Shown: positions 7,864-17,740, numbered from the stretch's first letter. The stretch is DNA of 64,000 bases from Pseudomonas fildesensis (GCF_001050345.1 NZ_LFMW01000012.1:186001-250000), one strand, 5' to 3'. The notes: generated by a model from the letters alone, not told the origin. Made by a program: numbers and translations.

Positions 7864-8978
7864 TGATGCTCAGGCGACAGGCTTTGGCCATTGGCAGCGT
7901 GCTGCTCACCGCACTCACATTGGGTGGCTGGACGCTGTTCAAGCAAAAGGGTTTTCTGCAAAAAGAGCATGGCCCGCTGCTGCTGTCGGCACGGGATGAT
8001 GCGGACGGCAAGCACTACGCCGTGGGCTATCGCCTGGACGGCAAGCAGGTATTTGCCACCCAGGTCGGCCAACGCTGCCACGACATCATCAACCACCCGA
8101 CGCTGCCGATTGCACTGTTTGTCGCCCGTCGCCCGGGCACCGAAAGTTACCTGATCGACCTGCGTGATGGCGCGCTGCTGCAAACCATCACCTCCCATGC
8201 CAATCGCCACTTCTATGGGCATGCGGTGATCCACAAGAGCGGCGACTGGCTGTACGCCACCGAGAACGACACGTCCGACCCCGGCCGTGGCCTGCTCGGC
8301 GTGTACAAATTCGAAGGCGAGCGGCTGGTGCACAGCGGCGAGATTTCCACGCACGGCATCGGCCCGCACCAGGTGTCCTGGATGCCCGATGGCGAGACCC
8401 TGGTGGTGGCCAACGGCGGCATTCGCACCGAAGCCGAAAGCCGCGTGGAGATGAACCTCAATGCCATGGCGCCGAGCCTGGTGCTGATGCACCGCGACGG
8501 CACGCTGATCAGCAAGGAAACCCTGGGCCAGCAGATGAACAGCGTGCGCCACATGGGGATCGCCAGCGATGGCACCATCCTCACGGGGCAGCAGTTCATG
8601 GGGCCGTCCCAGGAGCGTTCCGAGTTACTGGCGATCAAGCGTCCGGGGCAGCCATTTGTGGCGTTCCCGGTGGCAGATGAGCAGTTGCAGGCGATGGGGC
8701 ACTACACCGCCAGCGTCGCGGTGCACAGCGAACTGCGCCTGGTGGCACTGACGGCACCGCGTGGCAACCGCTTCTTTATCTGGAACATGGACAGCGGCGA
8801 GCTGCGTCTTGACGGACCTTTGCCCGACTGCGCCGGCGTCGGTGCGGTGGCGGACGGGTTTGTCGTGACCTCAGGCCAAGGCCGTTGCCGCTTCTACGAT
8901 TGCCGCCAAAAAGAACTGCTGGCCAAGCCGCTGGAATTGCCGGCAGGGCTTTGGGACAACCATCTGCATCTGATCTGA
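7863..8978 (+). CDS. DUF1513 beta-propeller-like periplasmic protein
   Basis: A 371-residue protein with an N-terminal MLRRQALAIGSVLLTALTLGGW segment that is either a signal anchor or a Tat-type signal (the RRQ pair is suggestive). The rest has repeated beta-strand units typical of DUF1513 (YVTN-like propeller): FYGHAVIHKSGDWLYATEND, STHGIGPHQVSWMPDGETL and VVANGGIRT. Several conserved His residues (HGIGPH, FYGH) could bind metal. It starts within the imelysin stop codon (TGATG); a second ATG follows at once and either could be used. The product is probably periplasmic. In Pseudomonas this gene regularly closes the DUF1111-imelysin operon, so it likely shares their iron-linked job, which is unknown. 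Confidence 0.87.
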   Translation: MMLRRQALAIGSVLLTALTLGGWTLFKQKGFLQKEHGPLLLSARDDADGKHYAVGYRLDGKQVFATQVGQRCHDIINHPTLPIALFVARRPGTESYLIDLRDGALLQTITSHANRHFYGHAVIHKSGDWLYATENDTSDPGRGLLGVYKFEGERLVHSGEISTHGIGPHQVSWMPDGETLVVANGGIRTEAESRVEMNLNAMAPSLVLMHRDGTLISKETLGQQMNSVRHMGIASDGTILTGQQFMGPSQERSELLAIKRPGQPFVAFPVADEQLQAMGHYTASVAVHSELRLVALTAPRGNRFFIWNMDSGELRLDGPLPDCAGVGAVADGFVVTSGQGRCRFYDCRQKELLAKPLELPAGLWDNHLHLI

Positions 8979-9171
8979 CCCCCCTCCCGAATGGCCGCTC
9001 CCCGATTCGCAGACGGGAGCGCCTGACAGTGCTTGTTCCTACGAAATAAGGAGAGATTTCTTTCTCCTGATAATCACAGCTCCCACCACTCCAAGCGATT
9101 TTCCGGCTTATTTGCCCTCGCTGCCTTGGTGACAATCAGCGCCTTCGCTATTGTCCCCCAAGGAGTCGTCT

Positions 9172-10323
9172 ATGCCTGGTCGCCGTATGGTCACGATGCT
9201 AGGCATCGTTTTCATAGTGGTGTCGATGTTGGCAGGCTACAAAGCGTTCTGGATCAACCAGCAACTGACATTGCTGCACGCTCCCAAACCGCCCGTCAGC
9301 GTGGCAGTGGTGCCCGCCATCGAGCAACTCTGGCAACGCCAACTGCCAGCCGCCGGCAGTCTCAAGGCGCTTCAAGGAATTGACTTGAGAATCGAAGTCC
9401 CCGGCGTCGTCACGCAGGTGCATTTTGAATCAGGACAAAAGATCACAGCCGGGCAATCCTTGTTGCAATTGGAAAACCAGATGGAGAAGGCGCAACTGGA
9501 CGTCGCCTTGGCAAACCATCGCCTTGCCCGACAAGATTTCGAGCGAGCAGAGAAGCTGGTGGAAAGCCAGGCGATTTCCAGAGGTGAGTTCGATCGGCTC
9601 TCTTCAGAGTTCAATCGACACAATGCACTGGTAAGCCAGTACACCGCGGCGCTGGCGAAGAAACACATCACCGCCCCCTTCAGCGGCACCATCGGTATTC
9701 GCCAGGTCAGTATCGGCGACTATCTGCAAAGCACCGCCATAATCGCCAGCCTGCAGGACACCAGTAGCCTCTATGTCGACTTCCACGTACCGGAGCAAGC
9801 GGTCCAGTTCATTGAGGTTGGCCAACCTATACAGGTTGAGGTTTCCGCACGGCCCGGGCAACACACCCTTGGCCTGGTCAGCGCCATCAACCCTGTCGTC
9901 GATGACAACACCCGCAACGTCAGGGTGAGGGCAACACTGCCCAACTCGCGCAACCGATTATTGCCGGGAATGTTCGCCAGTTTGCAGGTGCAATTGGCGC
10001 AACCGACGCTGCAGGTCGTTGTTCCAGAGGTAGCAATCATCTACACACCTTCGGGCCAGTACGTTTACGTAGTTTCTCGACATAATGATGAACAGGCCGA
10101 TCAAGCAGGTCTGCCGGTACTGGCCGCCGAACAACGCCAGATCGAGGCCGGCGAGCGGCTTAACGGCCAAGTGATCATCACCAAAGGGCTGGCGCCGGGT
10201 GAACAGGTGGTCACAGCGGGCCAGCACAAGCTCAAGCACGGCACAGTTGTCATCGTCAGTGATGACGCACCCCTGTCACCCGGCGCGTCCTCGCGCGTGG
10301 GTACCGCGGATGCCGCCCCATGA
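9172..10323 (+). CDS. RND efflux periplasmic adaptor subunit (copy 1)
   Basis: A 383-residue membrane fusion protein. The ATG at 9172 is preferred over the TTG at 9151 because AAGGAG lies six bases before it. An N-terminal anchor (MVTMLGIVFIVVSMLAGYKAF) is followed by the lipoyl halves (SLKALQGIDLRIEVPGVVTQVHFESGQ and later ITAPFSGTIGIRQVSIGDYL), an alpha-hairpin between them at about residues 95-155, then the beta-barrel (GLVSAINPVVDDNTRNVRVRA) and a membrane-proximal domain. It would link the inner-membrane pump encoded next to an outer-membrane channel such as OprM; no channel gene is nearby. The stop overlaps the pump start (ATGA). It is closely related along its length to the adaptor at 13552, so the two arose by duplication. 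Confidence 0.92.
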   Translation: MPGRRMVTMLGIVFIVVSMLAGYKAFWINQQLTLLHAPKPPVSVAVVPAIEQLWQRQLPAAGSLKALQGIDLRIEVPGVVTQVHFESGQKITAGQSLLQLENQMEKAQLDVALANHRLARQDFERAEKLVESQAISRGEFDRLSSEFNRHNALVSQYTAALAKKHITAPFSGTIGIRQVSIGDYLQSTAIIASLQDTSSLYVDFHVPEQAVQFIEVGQPIQVEVSARPGQHTLGLVSAINPVVDDNTRNVRVRATLPNSRNRLLPGMFASLQVQLAQPTLQVVVPEVAIIYTPSGQYVYVVSRHNDEQADQAGLPVLAAEQRQIEAGERLNGQVIITKGLAPGEQVVTAGQHKLKHGTVVIVSDDAPLSPGASSRVGTADAAP

Positions 10324-13300
10324 AGTTTACCGACCTGTTCATTCGTCGCCCGGTGCTCGCGATGGTGGTCAGCCTGTTGATCCTGCTATTGGGACTGCAG
10401 GGCTACCACCAGTTGCCGATGCGGGAATACCCGCAGATGGAAACCGCCCTGATCACTGTCACTACCCTGTACCCCGGAGCCAATGCCGAAACAATCCAGA
10501 GCCTTGTCACCCAGCCGCTTCAGAAAAACCTGGCCAGTGCCGAAGGCATCGACTACATGAAGGCCACGAGCCGCCAGAACATCTCGGTCATCTCGATCTA
10601 CGGCCGCAGCGGTGCCGACAGTGATCGCTTGTTTACCGAGTTGCTGGCCAAGGTCAACGAAGTGCGCAGCAAATTGCCTCGGGAAGCTGAAGACCCGGTA
10701 CTGAGTAAGGTCGCGGCTGAGACCACTGCGCTGATGTATCTCAGTTTTTCCAGCAACACGATGAACAGTGCCCAGGTCACCGACTACTTGCAGAGGGTGG
10801 TTCAACCTCGACTGGCGACGCTGCCAGGCATGGCCGGCGCCGACATTATCGGCAACCGCACCCTGGCCATGCGCCTGTGGCTGGACCCCATCAAGCTCGC
10901 CGGTTTCAGCTTAAGCGCCAGCGATGTCAGCCAGGCTGTCAGCCGTTACAACGTGCAATCAACAGCCGGCGAGGTTACCGGCGACTATGTGGTCACCAGC
11001 GTTCACGCCAACACTCAACTACGCACGGTCGAAGACTTCAAGGCGATCACCTTGAGGAACGAACAAGACAGCCAGGTTCGCCTGGGGGATGTGGCACGGG
11101 TTGAGATGGGGTCCGAAAACTACGACAGTTTCAGCTCATTCAATGGCGTACCCGCCACGTACATCAGCATCAAGCCAGCGCCGGACGCCAACCCTCTTGA
11201 ACTGGCCCGGCAGGTGCGCGAGCTCATGCTCGACTTGCAATCGAGGCTGCCACCCAACCTCAATGCCGACATTGCCTTTGACTCCACGCAATTTATCCTC
11301 GCGTCCCTCGACGGGGTGCTCATCACGTTGCTGGAGGCAGTGCTGATCGTTGTGGTCGTGGTGTTTCTTTTCCTGGGCTCACTGCGCGCAGTGTTCATTC
11401 CGATCATCACGATTCCACTGTCGTTGATCGGGGTGATGTTTTTCATGCATTTGATGGGCTACTCCATCAACGTACTGACGCTACTGGCGATGGTGCTCGC
11501 CATCGGGCTGGTGGTGGATGACGCGATTGTGGTGCTGGAAAACATTCATCGGCATATTGAGAAAGGCTTGCCACCGTTTGAAGCCGCGATAGCCGGGGCG
11601 CGGGAAGTGTGCGCCCCGGTCGTCGCCATGACGATTACACTCGCAGCGGTCTACGCCCCCATCGGCTTTTTGCAGGGGCTCACGGGTTCACTGTTCAGGG
11701 AATTTGCCTTGACCCTGGCCGGAGCTGTCGTGATCTCCGGCATCGTAGCGCTGACCCTGTCACCGATGATGTGCGCACTGATGCTGCGCAGCACGCACCC
11801 TTCCCGAGGGTTTGCATTGGTGCTGGACCGGTCATTCGAACGACTCATGCAGCGTTACCTGCGCGCACTGAAGAAGGTACTGAGTGCACGGCCGGTAGTG
11901 ATGGTGTTCGCACTGATTGTGCTGCTGCTGATTCCGGCGATGCTCAAGTTTACGACCTCAGAGCTGGCTCCAGATGAGGACAAAGGCGTTGTCTTTATGC
12001 TCTCCCATGCGCCGCAAGCCGCCAACCTCGCGTATTTGAATGCCTATACCAAGGACTTCATCCCACTGTTCAAGACGCTTGCGCAATACCAGTCCTCTTT
12101 CCAGATCAATGGACTGAACGGCGCGCAATACGGCATCGGCGGTTTTTTGCTTAAACCCTGGGAGGACCGCGACCGCACGCAAATGCAAGTCCTGACGCAA
12201 TTGCGCGAGAAGCTCAACAGCATTCCAGGTCTACAGGTGCTTGCCTTCAACCTGCCCGCATTGCCGGGCACCGGAGAAGGCCTGCCCTTTGGCTTTGTGA
12301 TCAGCACGCCCGACGATCATCAATCGCTGCTGGAACTGGCAGAACGGGTCAAGCAGCGAGCAATCGACTCTGGAAAGTTCGCGTATCTCGACAGCGACCT
12401 GGCCTTCGACCGCCCGGAAGTGGTTATCGACATTGATCGAAACAAGGCTGCACAGATGGGTGTTTCGATGCAAGACCTCGGGCTGACGCTGTCGACGTTG
12501 CTGGCGGAAACGGAAATCAACCATTTCAGCATCGATGGTCGTCACTACAAGGTGATAGCTCAAGTCGAGCAAGCGTTTCGAAGCACGCCGGACTGGTTGA
12601 ACCACTATTACCTCAAAAACGCTAAAGGACAGTTGCTGCCCCTTTCCACGCTGATCACAGTGTCCGAAGAGCAGGCACGCCCACGCCAACTCAATCAGTT
12701 CCAACAAATGAACTCAGTAGTGATCTCCGGCTTTCCAATCGTCGGCATGGGCGATGCCATCGACACCCTGCGCGCCATTGTGCAAGAGGAAGCGCCACCG
12801 GGCATCACCTTCGACTACAGCAACGCTACGCGTCAGTTTGTTCAGGAAGGCGGCGCCTTATGGAGCACTTTTGGCCTGGCGCTGGCGATCATTGGGCTGG
12901 TGCTGGCAGCCCAGTTTGAAAGCTTTCGTGACCCGTTGGTGATACTGATCAGTGTTCCCCTGTCGATTTGCGGGGCTTTGATCGCCCTGTTCCTGGGGTG
13001 GTCGAGCCTGAATATCTATACCCAGATAGGCCTGGTCACACTGATCGGCCTGATCAGCAAACATGGGATCCTGATCGTCGAATTCGCCAACCAGTTGCGC
13101 CGGGAGCATGGGCTGACAGCTCGCGAAGCCGTGGAACGAGCCGCCGCTACTCGTCTGCGGCCGATTTTGATGACCACCGTCGCCACCGTACTGGGCGTCG
13201 TTCCGCTGATCCTGGCCAGCGGTGCCGGGGCGGTCAGTCGATTTGATATCGGCCTGGTGATTGCCACCGGCATGTCCGTGGGCACCCTGTTCACGTTATT

Positions 13301-13856
13301 TGTATTGCCCTGCTTCTACACGCTGCTGGCGAATCCCCAAATGCTACCCGGCCGGCCCCTCCTGCTACCTGTTGATTCCTCATCAGCCAAGGGTTATGGG
13401 CGGCTTGAAGTCATCCCGCAAGCGCCCTTGCTGCTCAACTATTCGATGCCCGGCCCCACGCCAGACCTGTCAACATTCCCAGCTGGAATCCCTGGCAAAG
13501 ACGGAGTAACGTTTCGATTCGTCTGCCCAAGTCTTTCCAAGGAATCGGAATATGCTGCGCCGTCGCATGTTGATCATGTTGGGTGTCGTCCTGTTAATCG
13601 TCCTGCTGCTGGCGGGCTACAAAGCCTTTTCCATCTACCGGCAGATCCAGGTCTTTTCCAAACCCAAGCCGCCGGTGAGCGTCGCCGTCGCACTAGCGAT
13701 CGAGCAGCCTTGGCAACAACGCTTGCCATCGGTGGGGACGCTGAAGGCCCTGCAGGGAGTGAACCTGAGCCTGGAAACGGCGGGGACGGTGAAGGATGTG
13801 CAGTTCATTTCCGGGCAGAAGGTAAAGACGGGCCAACCGCTGGTACAACTCGATAG
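10320..13856 (+). CDS. RND multidrug efflux permease (copy 1) with aberrant C-terminal extension
   Basis: An HAE1-type RND pump of the inner membrane: MKFTDLFIRRPVLAMVVSLL start, first periplasmic loop, proton-relay motif GLVVDDAIVVLENI in TM4, second loop, and normal family end LPCFYTLLANPQ at about residue 1010 (nt 13349). The sister pump at 14686 stops four residues after this point. Here the frame stays open for some 168 more residues, ending at 13856. That tail is rich in Pro, Gly and Arg, has no family match I can see, and from 13552 overlaps the next adaptor gene in a different frame. The simplest reading is a lost stop codon or small frameshift near 13350-13372; a TGA exists one frame away at 13370-13372. 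The domain itself has no visible damage and may still work. Confidence 0.9.
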   Translation: MKFTDLFIRRPVLAMVVSLLILLLGLQGYHQLPMREYPQMETALITVTTLYPGANAETIQSLVTQPLQKNLASAEGIDYMKATSRQNISVISIYGRSGADSDRLFTELLAKVNEVRSKLPREAEDPVLSKVAAETTALMYLSFSSNTMNSAQVTDYLQRVVQPRLATLPGMAGADIIGNRTLAMRLWLDPIKLAGFSLSASDVSQAVSRYNVQSTAGEVTGDYVVTSVHANTQLRTVEDFKAITLRNEQDSQVRLGDVARVEMGSENYDSFSSFNGVPATYISIKPAPDANPLELARQVRELMLDLQSRLPPNLNADIAFDSTQFILASLDGVLITLLEAVLIVVVVVFLFLGSLRAVFIPIITIPLSLIGVMFFMHLMGYSINVLTLLAMVLAIGLVVDDAIVVLENIHRHIEKGLPPFEAAIAGAREVCAPVVAMTITLAAVYAPIGFLQGLTGSLFREFALTLAGAVVISGIVALTLSPMMCALMLRSTHPSRGFALVLDRSFERLMQRYLRALKKVLSARPVVMVFALIVLLLIPAMLKFTTSELAPDEDKGVVFMLSHAPQAANLAYLNAYTKDFIPLFKTLAQYQSSFQINGLNGAQYGIGGFLLKPWEDRDRTQMQVLTQLREKLNSIPGLQVLAFNLPALPGTGEGLPFGFVISTPDDHQSLLELAERVKQRAIDSGKFAYLDSDLAFDRPEVVIDIDRNKAAQMGVSMQDLGLTLSTLLAETEINHFSIDGRHYKVIAQVEQAFRSTPDWLNHYYLKNAKGQLLPLSTLITVSEEQARPRQLNQFQQMNSVVISGFPIVGMGDAIDTLRAIVQEEAPPGITFDYSNATRQFVQEGGALWSTFGLALAIIGLVLAAQFESFRDPLVILISVPLSICGALIALFLGWSSLNIYTQIGLVTLIGLISKHGILIVEFANQLRREHGLTAREAVERAAATRLRPILMTTVATVLGVVPLILASGAGAVSRFDIGLVIATGMSVGTLFTLFVLPCFYTLLANPQMLPGRPLLLPVDSSSAKGYGRLEVIPQAPLLLNYSMPGPTPDLSTFPAGIPGKDGVTFRFVCPSLSKESEYAAPSHVDHVGCRPVNRPAAGGLQSLFHLPADPGLFQTQAAGERRRRTSDRAALATTLAIGGDAEGPAGSEPEPGNGGDGEGCAVHFRAEGKDGPTAGTTR

Positions 13857-14682
13857 CGCCGTGGAAAGCGCCCTGCTCGAAACCGCGCAGGCGGACCTCG
13901 GCCTCGCGCAACTGGATTACGGGCGTGGCAGCCAGTTGGTCGGCAGCCAGGCGATCTCCAAAGGCGAGTTCGACCGCCTCTACGCACAACTGCAAAAGAA
14001 CAAGGCCACGGTCAACCAGCTCAAGGCGTCCCTGGCCAAGAAACACCTCGTCGCGCCGTTCAGCGGCACCATCGGTATTCGTCAGGTAGACGTCGGTGAC
14101 TACCTGGCCAGCGGCACGATGATCGCCACGCTGCAGGACATCAGCAGCCTCTACGTCGACTTCTATATCCCGGAACATGCGGTGCCCAAGGTTGCCATCG
14201 GCCAACGCGTGCAGGTGGAAGTCTCGGCCTACCCCGGCCAGCAATTCCCCGGCAGCATCAGCGCGATTAACCCTAAGGTTGAGAACAGCACACGCAATGT
14301 GCTGGTGCGCGCCACCCTGGCCAACCCGGACAGCAAGCTGTTGCCCGGCATGTTCACCAGCCTGGAGGTCATACTGCCCAACCCGACCGCGCAAATCGTG
14401 GTGCCGGAAAGCGCGATTACCTACACCCTCTACGGCAATTCGGTGTACGCCGTGGCCGAGAAAAACAACGAAAACGGCGAGGTGGAAAAAGACGCCGACA
14501 ATAAGCCCCGGTTGATCGCCGAGCGCCGGTTTGTCGAAACCGGCGAACGGCGCGGTGGCCTGGTGCTGGTGAGCAAGGGCTTGAAGGCCGGTGAACAGGT
14601 GGTCAGCGCCGGTCAGTTGAAACTGGACAACGGCACGCCCATCGCCATCAGCCCGGACAAAAACCTGCCGGCAGGGCACTGA
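13552..14682 (+). CDS. RND efflux periplasmic adaptor subunit (copy 2)
   Basis: A 376-residue membrane fusion protein, paralogous to the adaptor at 9172: shared blocks include LAGYKAF, KPPVSVAVALAIEQ, LKALQGVNL, GSQAISKGEFDRLYAQ and KKHLVAPFSGTIGIRQVDVGDYL. Order: N-terminal anchor, lipoyl half, alpha-hairpin, lipoyl half, beta-barrel (ISAINPKVENSTRNVLVRATL), membrane-proximal domain. The start follows AAGGAATCGGAAT. The first 305 bp are also read, in another frame, by the extended tail of the upstream pump. The gap to the pump that follows is three bases. Substrates unknown. Confidence 0.93.
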   Translation: MLRRRMLIMLGVVLLIVLLLAGYKAFSIYRQIQVFSKPKPPVSVAVALAIEQPWQQRLPSVGTLKALQGVNLSLETAGTVKDVQFISGQKVKTGQPLVQLDSAVESALLETAQADLGLAQLDYGRGSQLVGSQAISKGEFDRLYAQLQKNKATVNQLKASLAKKHLVAPFSGTIGIRQVDVGDYLASGTMIATLQDISSLYVDFYIPEHAVPKVAIGQRVQVEVSAYPGQQFPGSISAINPKVENSTRNVLVRATLANPDSKLLPGMFTSLEVILPNPTAQIVVPESAITYTLYGNSVYAVAEKNNENGEVEKDADNKPRLIAERRFVETGERRGGLVLVSKGLKAGEQVVSAGQLKLDNGTPIAISPDKNLPAGH

Positions 14683-14685
14683 GCC

Positions 14686-17600
14686 ATGAAGTTCACTGAC
14701 GCGTTTATCCGCCGGCCCGTGCTGGCGATGGTGGTCAGCCTTCTGATAGTGCTGCTGGGGTTCCAGGCCTACAGCAAGCTACCGTTGCGCCAATACCCAA
14801 GCATGGAAAACGCCCTGATCACGGTGACCACCGCCTACCCCGGCGCGAATGCCGAGACCATCCAGGGCTATATCACTCAACCGTTGCAGCAAAGTCTGGC
14901 GAGCGCCGAGGGCATCGACTACATGACCTCGGTGAGTCGCCAGAACTTCTCGGTGATCTCGATCTACGCGCGCATCGGCGCCAACAGCGACCGGCTGTTT
15001 ACCGAACTGCTGGCCAAGGCCAATGAGGTCAAGAACAAGCTGCCCCAGGACGCCGAAGACCCGGTGTTGAGCAAGGAGGCCGCCGACGCCTCGGCGCTGA
15101 TGTACATCAGCTTCTCCAGCCAGCAATTGAGCAACCCGCAGATTACCGACTACCTGTCGCGGGTCATCCAGCCCAAGCTTGCCACCCTGCCCGGCATGGC
15201 CGAAGCCGAGATCCTCGGAAACCAGGTATTTGCCATGCGTATCTGGCTCGACCCGGTCAAGCTCGCAGGCTTCGGCCTCAGCGCCAGCGACATCACCGAC
15301 GCCGTGCGCCGCTACAACTTCCTCTCCGCAGCCGGCGAGGTGAAGGGCGAGTTCGTGGTGACCAGCATCAACGCCAACACCGATCTCAAGTCCGCCGAAG
15401 CCTTTGGCGCCATCGCGATAAAAACCGACGGCGACAGCCGCGTGCTCCTACGGGACGTGGCACGGGTGGAAATGGGCGCCGAGAACTACAACGCAATCAG
15501 CTCGTTCGGCGGTACGCCGTCGGTGTACATCGGCATCAAGGCCACCCCCAGCGCCAACCCGCTGGACGTGATCAAGGAAGTGCGCAAGATCATGCCGGAG
15601 CTGGAAGCCCAGTTGCCGCCCAACCTCAAGGCGGAAATCGCCTACGACGCCACGTTGTTTATCCAGGCGTCCATCAACGAGGTGGTGAAGACACTGTTTG
15701 AAGCAGTGCTGATCGTCATCGTGGTGGTGTTCCTGTTCCTCGGGGCGCTACGCTCGGTGGTGATCCCGGTGATCACTATCCCGCTGTCGATGATTGGCGT
15801 GCTGTTCTTCATGCAGTTGATGGGCTACTCGATCAACCTGCTGACCTTGCTGGCGATGGTGCTGGCCATCGGTTTGGTGGTCGACGACGCGATTGTGGTA
15901 GTGGAGAACATTCACCGGCACATCGAGGAAGGGAAGACGCCGCTGGATGCCGCGCTGGAAGGTGCGCGGGAAATCGCCTTGCCCGTGGTGTCGATGACCA
16001 TCACCCTGGCGGCGGTGTATGCGCCGATTGGATTTCTGGAAGGGCTCACCGGGGCACTGTTCAAGGAGTTCGCCCTGACCCTGGCGGGCGCGGTGATCAT
16101 TTCCGGCATCGTCGCCCTGACCCTCTCGCCGATGATGTGCGCGCTGCTGTTGCGCCATGACGAGAACCCGTCCGGCCTTTCCCATCGCCTCGACCGGGCG
16201 TTCGACAGCCTCAAGCGCCGCTACCAACGCATGCTGCACGGCACGCTCAACACCCGGCCGGTGGTGATCGTGTTTGCGTTGATCGTGTTGTGCCTGATCC
16301 CGGTGTTCCTCAAGTTCACCCAGTCGCAACTGGCCCCCGACGAAGACCAGGGCATCATCTTCATGATGGCCAGCGCACCGCAGCCGACCAACCTGGACTA
16401 CCTCAACACCTACACCGACGAGTTCATCAAGATCTTCAAGGAGTTCCCGGAGTACTACTCGTCGTTCCAGATAAACGGCTTCAACGGCGTGCAATCGGGC
16501 ATCGGCGGTTTCCTGCTCAAGCCGTGGAACGAGCGCGACCGCACGCAGATGCAAATCCTGCCCGACGTGCAGCACCGTCTGGAGCAGATTCCGGGCCTGC
16601 AGGTATTCGGATTCAACCTGCCCTCCCTGCCCGGCACCGGCGAAGGCTTGCCGTTCGGCTTCGTGATCAATACGGCCAACGATTATGAATCGTTGCTGGA
16701 AGTGGCCAACCGCGTGAAAAAGCGTGCGATGGCGTCGGGCAAGTTCGCTTTTGTAGACATCGACCTGGCCTTCGACAAACCGGAAGTGGTGGTCGACATC
16801 GACCGCGCCAAAGCGGCGCAGATGGGCGTGTCGATGCAAGACCTCGGAGGCACTCTGGCGACACTGCTGGCGGAGGCGGAAATCAACCGTTTTACCCTCG
16901 ACGGGCGCAGCTACAAGGTGATCGCCCAGGTCGAGCGCGCTTACCGCGATAACCCCGACTGGCTGAACAACTACTACGTGAAAAACGCCCAGGGCGAATT
17001 GTTACCGCTGTCGACCCTGATCACCCTCACCGACCGCGCTCGCCCGCGCCAGTTGAACCAGTTCCAGCAACTCAACTCGGCGCTGATATCGGGTTTTCCC
17101 ATCGTCAGCATGGGCGAGGCCATCGACACAGTGCGCCAGATTGCGATTGAGGAAACCCCGCCAGGCTACGCCTTCGACTACAGCGGCGCGTCCCGGCAAT
17201 TTGTCCAGGAAGGCAGCGCGTTGTGGGTCACGTTTGCCTTGGCCCTGGCGATTATTTTCCTGGTGCTGGCGGCCCAGTTCGAGAGCTTCCGCGACCCGCT
17301 GGTGATTCTGGTGACGGTGCCCCTGTCGATCTGCGGGGCATTGATTCCGCTGTTCCTGGGCTGGTCGAGCATGAATATCTACACCCAGGTGGGCTTGGTC
17401 ACGTTGATCGGGCTGATCAGCAAGCACGGGATCCTGATCGTTGAATTTGCCAACCAACTACGCAAGGACAAGGGCCTGACGCCACGCCAGGCGGTTGAGG
17501 AAGCGGCGGCGATTCGCCTGCGACCGGTACTGATGACCACTGCTGCGATGGTGTTCGGCATGGTGCCATTGATTTTCGCAACCGGCGCGGGTGCGGTGAG

Positions 17601-17712
17601 CCGGTTCGATATCGGGATGGTGATTGCGACGGGGATGTCGATTGGAACGCTGTTTACGCTGTTTGTGTTGCCCTGCGTTTATACGTTACTGGCCAAGCCG
17701 GATAAAAATTAA
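14686..17712 (+). CDS. RND multidrug efflux permease (copy 2)
   Basis: A 1008-residue HAE1-family proton-driven pump with the usual length and ending (LPCVYTLLAKPDKN). Start MKFTDAFIRRPVLAMVVSLL, proton-relay pair in GLVVDDAIVVVENIHRHIE, periplasmic porter segments before and after, and the TM8-12 block with QFESFRDPLVILVTVPLSICG and GLISKHGILIVEFANQL. It is similar to the pump at 10320 throughout and resembles MexI-type pumps of Pseudomonas more than AcrB, as I recall those sequences. It forms an operon with its adaptor (three-base gap). No outer-membrane channel gene is linked, so a shared OprM-type channel is likely needed. Confidence 0.94.
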   Translation: MKFTDAFIRRPVLAMVVSLLIVLLGFQAYSKLPLRQYPSMENALITVTTAYPGANAETIQGYITQPLQQSLASAEGIDYMTSVSRQNFSVISIYARIGANSDRLFTELLAKANEVKNKLPQDAEDPVLSKEAADASALMYISFSSQQLSNPQITDYLSRVIQPKLATLPGMAEAEILGNQVFAMRIWLDPVKLAGFGLSASDITDAVRRYNFLSAAGEVKGEFVVTSINANTDLKSAEAFGAIAIKTDGDSRVLLRDVARVEMGAENYNAISSFGGTPSVYIGIKATPSANPLDVIKEVRKIMPELEAQLPPNLKAEIAYDATLFIQASINEVVKTLFEAVLIVIVVVFLFLGALRSVVIPVITIPLSMIGVLFFMQLMGYSINLLTLLAMVLAIGLVVDDAIVVVENIHRHIEEGKTPLDAALEGAREIALPVVSMTITLAAVYAPIGFLEGLTGALFKEFALTLAGAVIISGIVALTLSPMMCALLLRHDENPSGLSHRLDRAFDSLKRRYQRMLHGTLNTRPVVIVFALIVLCLIPVFLKFTQSQLAPDEDQGIIFMMASAPQPTNLDYLNTYTDEFIKIFKEFPEYYSSFQINGFNGVQSGIGGFLLKPWNERDRTQMQILPDVQHRLEQIPGLQVFGFNLPSLPGTGEGLPFGFVINTANDYESLLEVANRVKKRAMASGKFAFVDIDLAFDKPEVVVDIDRAKAAQMGVSMQDLGGTLATLLAEAEINRFTLDGRSYKVIAQVERAYRDNPDWLNNYYVKNAQGELLPLSTLITLTDRARPRQLNQFQQLNSALISGFPIVSMGEAIDTVRQIAIEETPPGYAFDYSGASRQFVQEGSALWVTFALALAIIFLVLAAQFESFRDPLVILVTVPLSICGALIPLFLGWSSMNIYTQVGLVTLIGLISKHGILIVEFANQLRKDKGLTPRQAVEEAAAIRLRPVLMTTAAMVFGMVPLIFATGAGAVSRFDIGMVIATGMSIGTLFTLFVLPCVYTLLAKPDKN

Positions 17713-17740
17713 ACCATCGAGTAGGAGGCGGATTCATATG

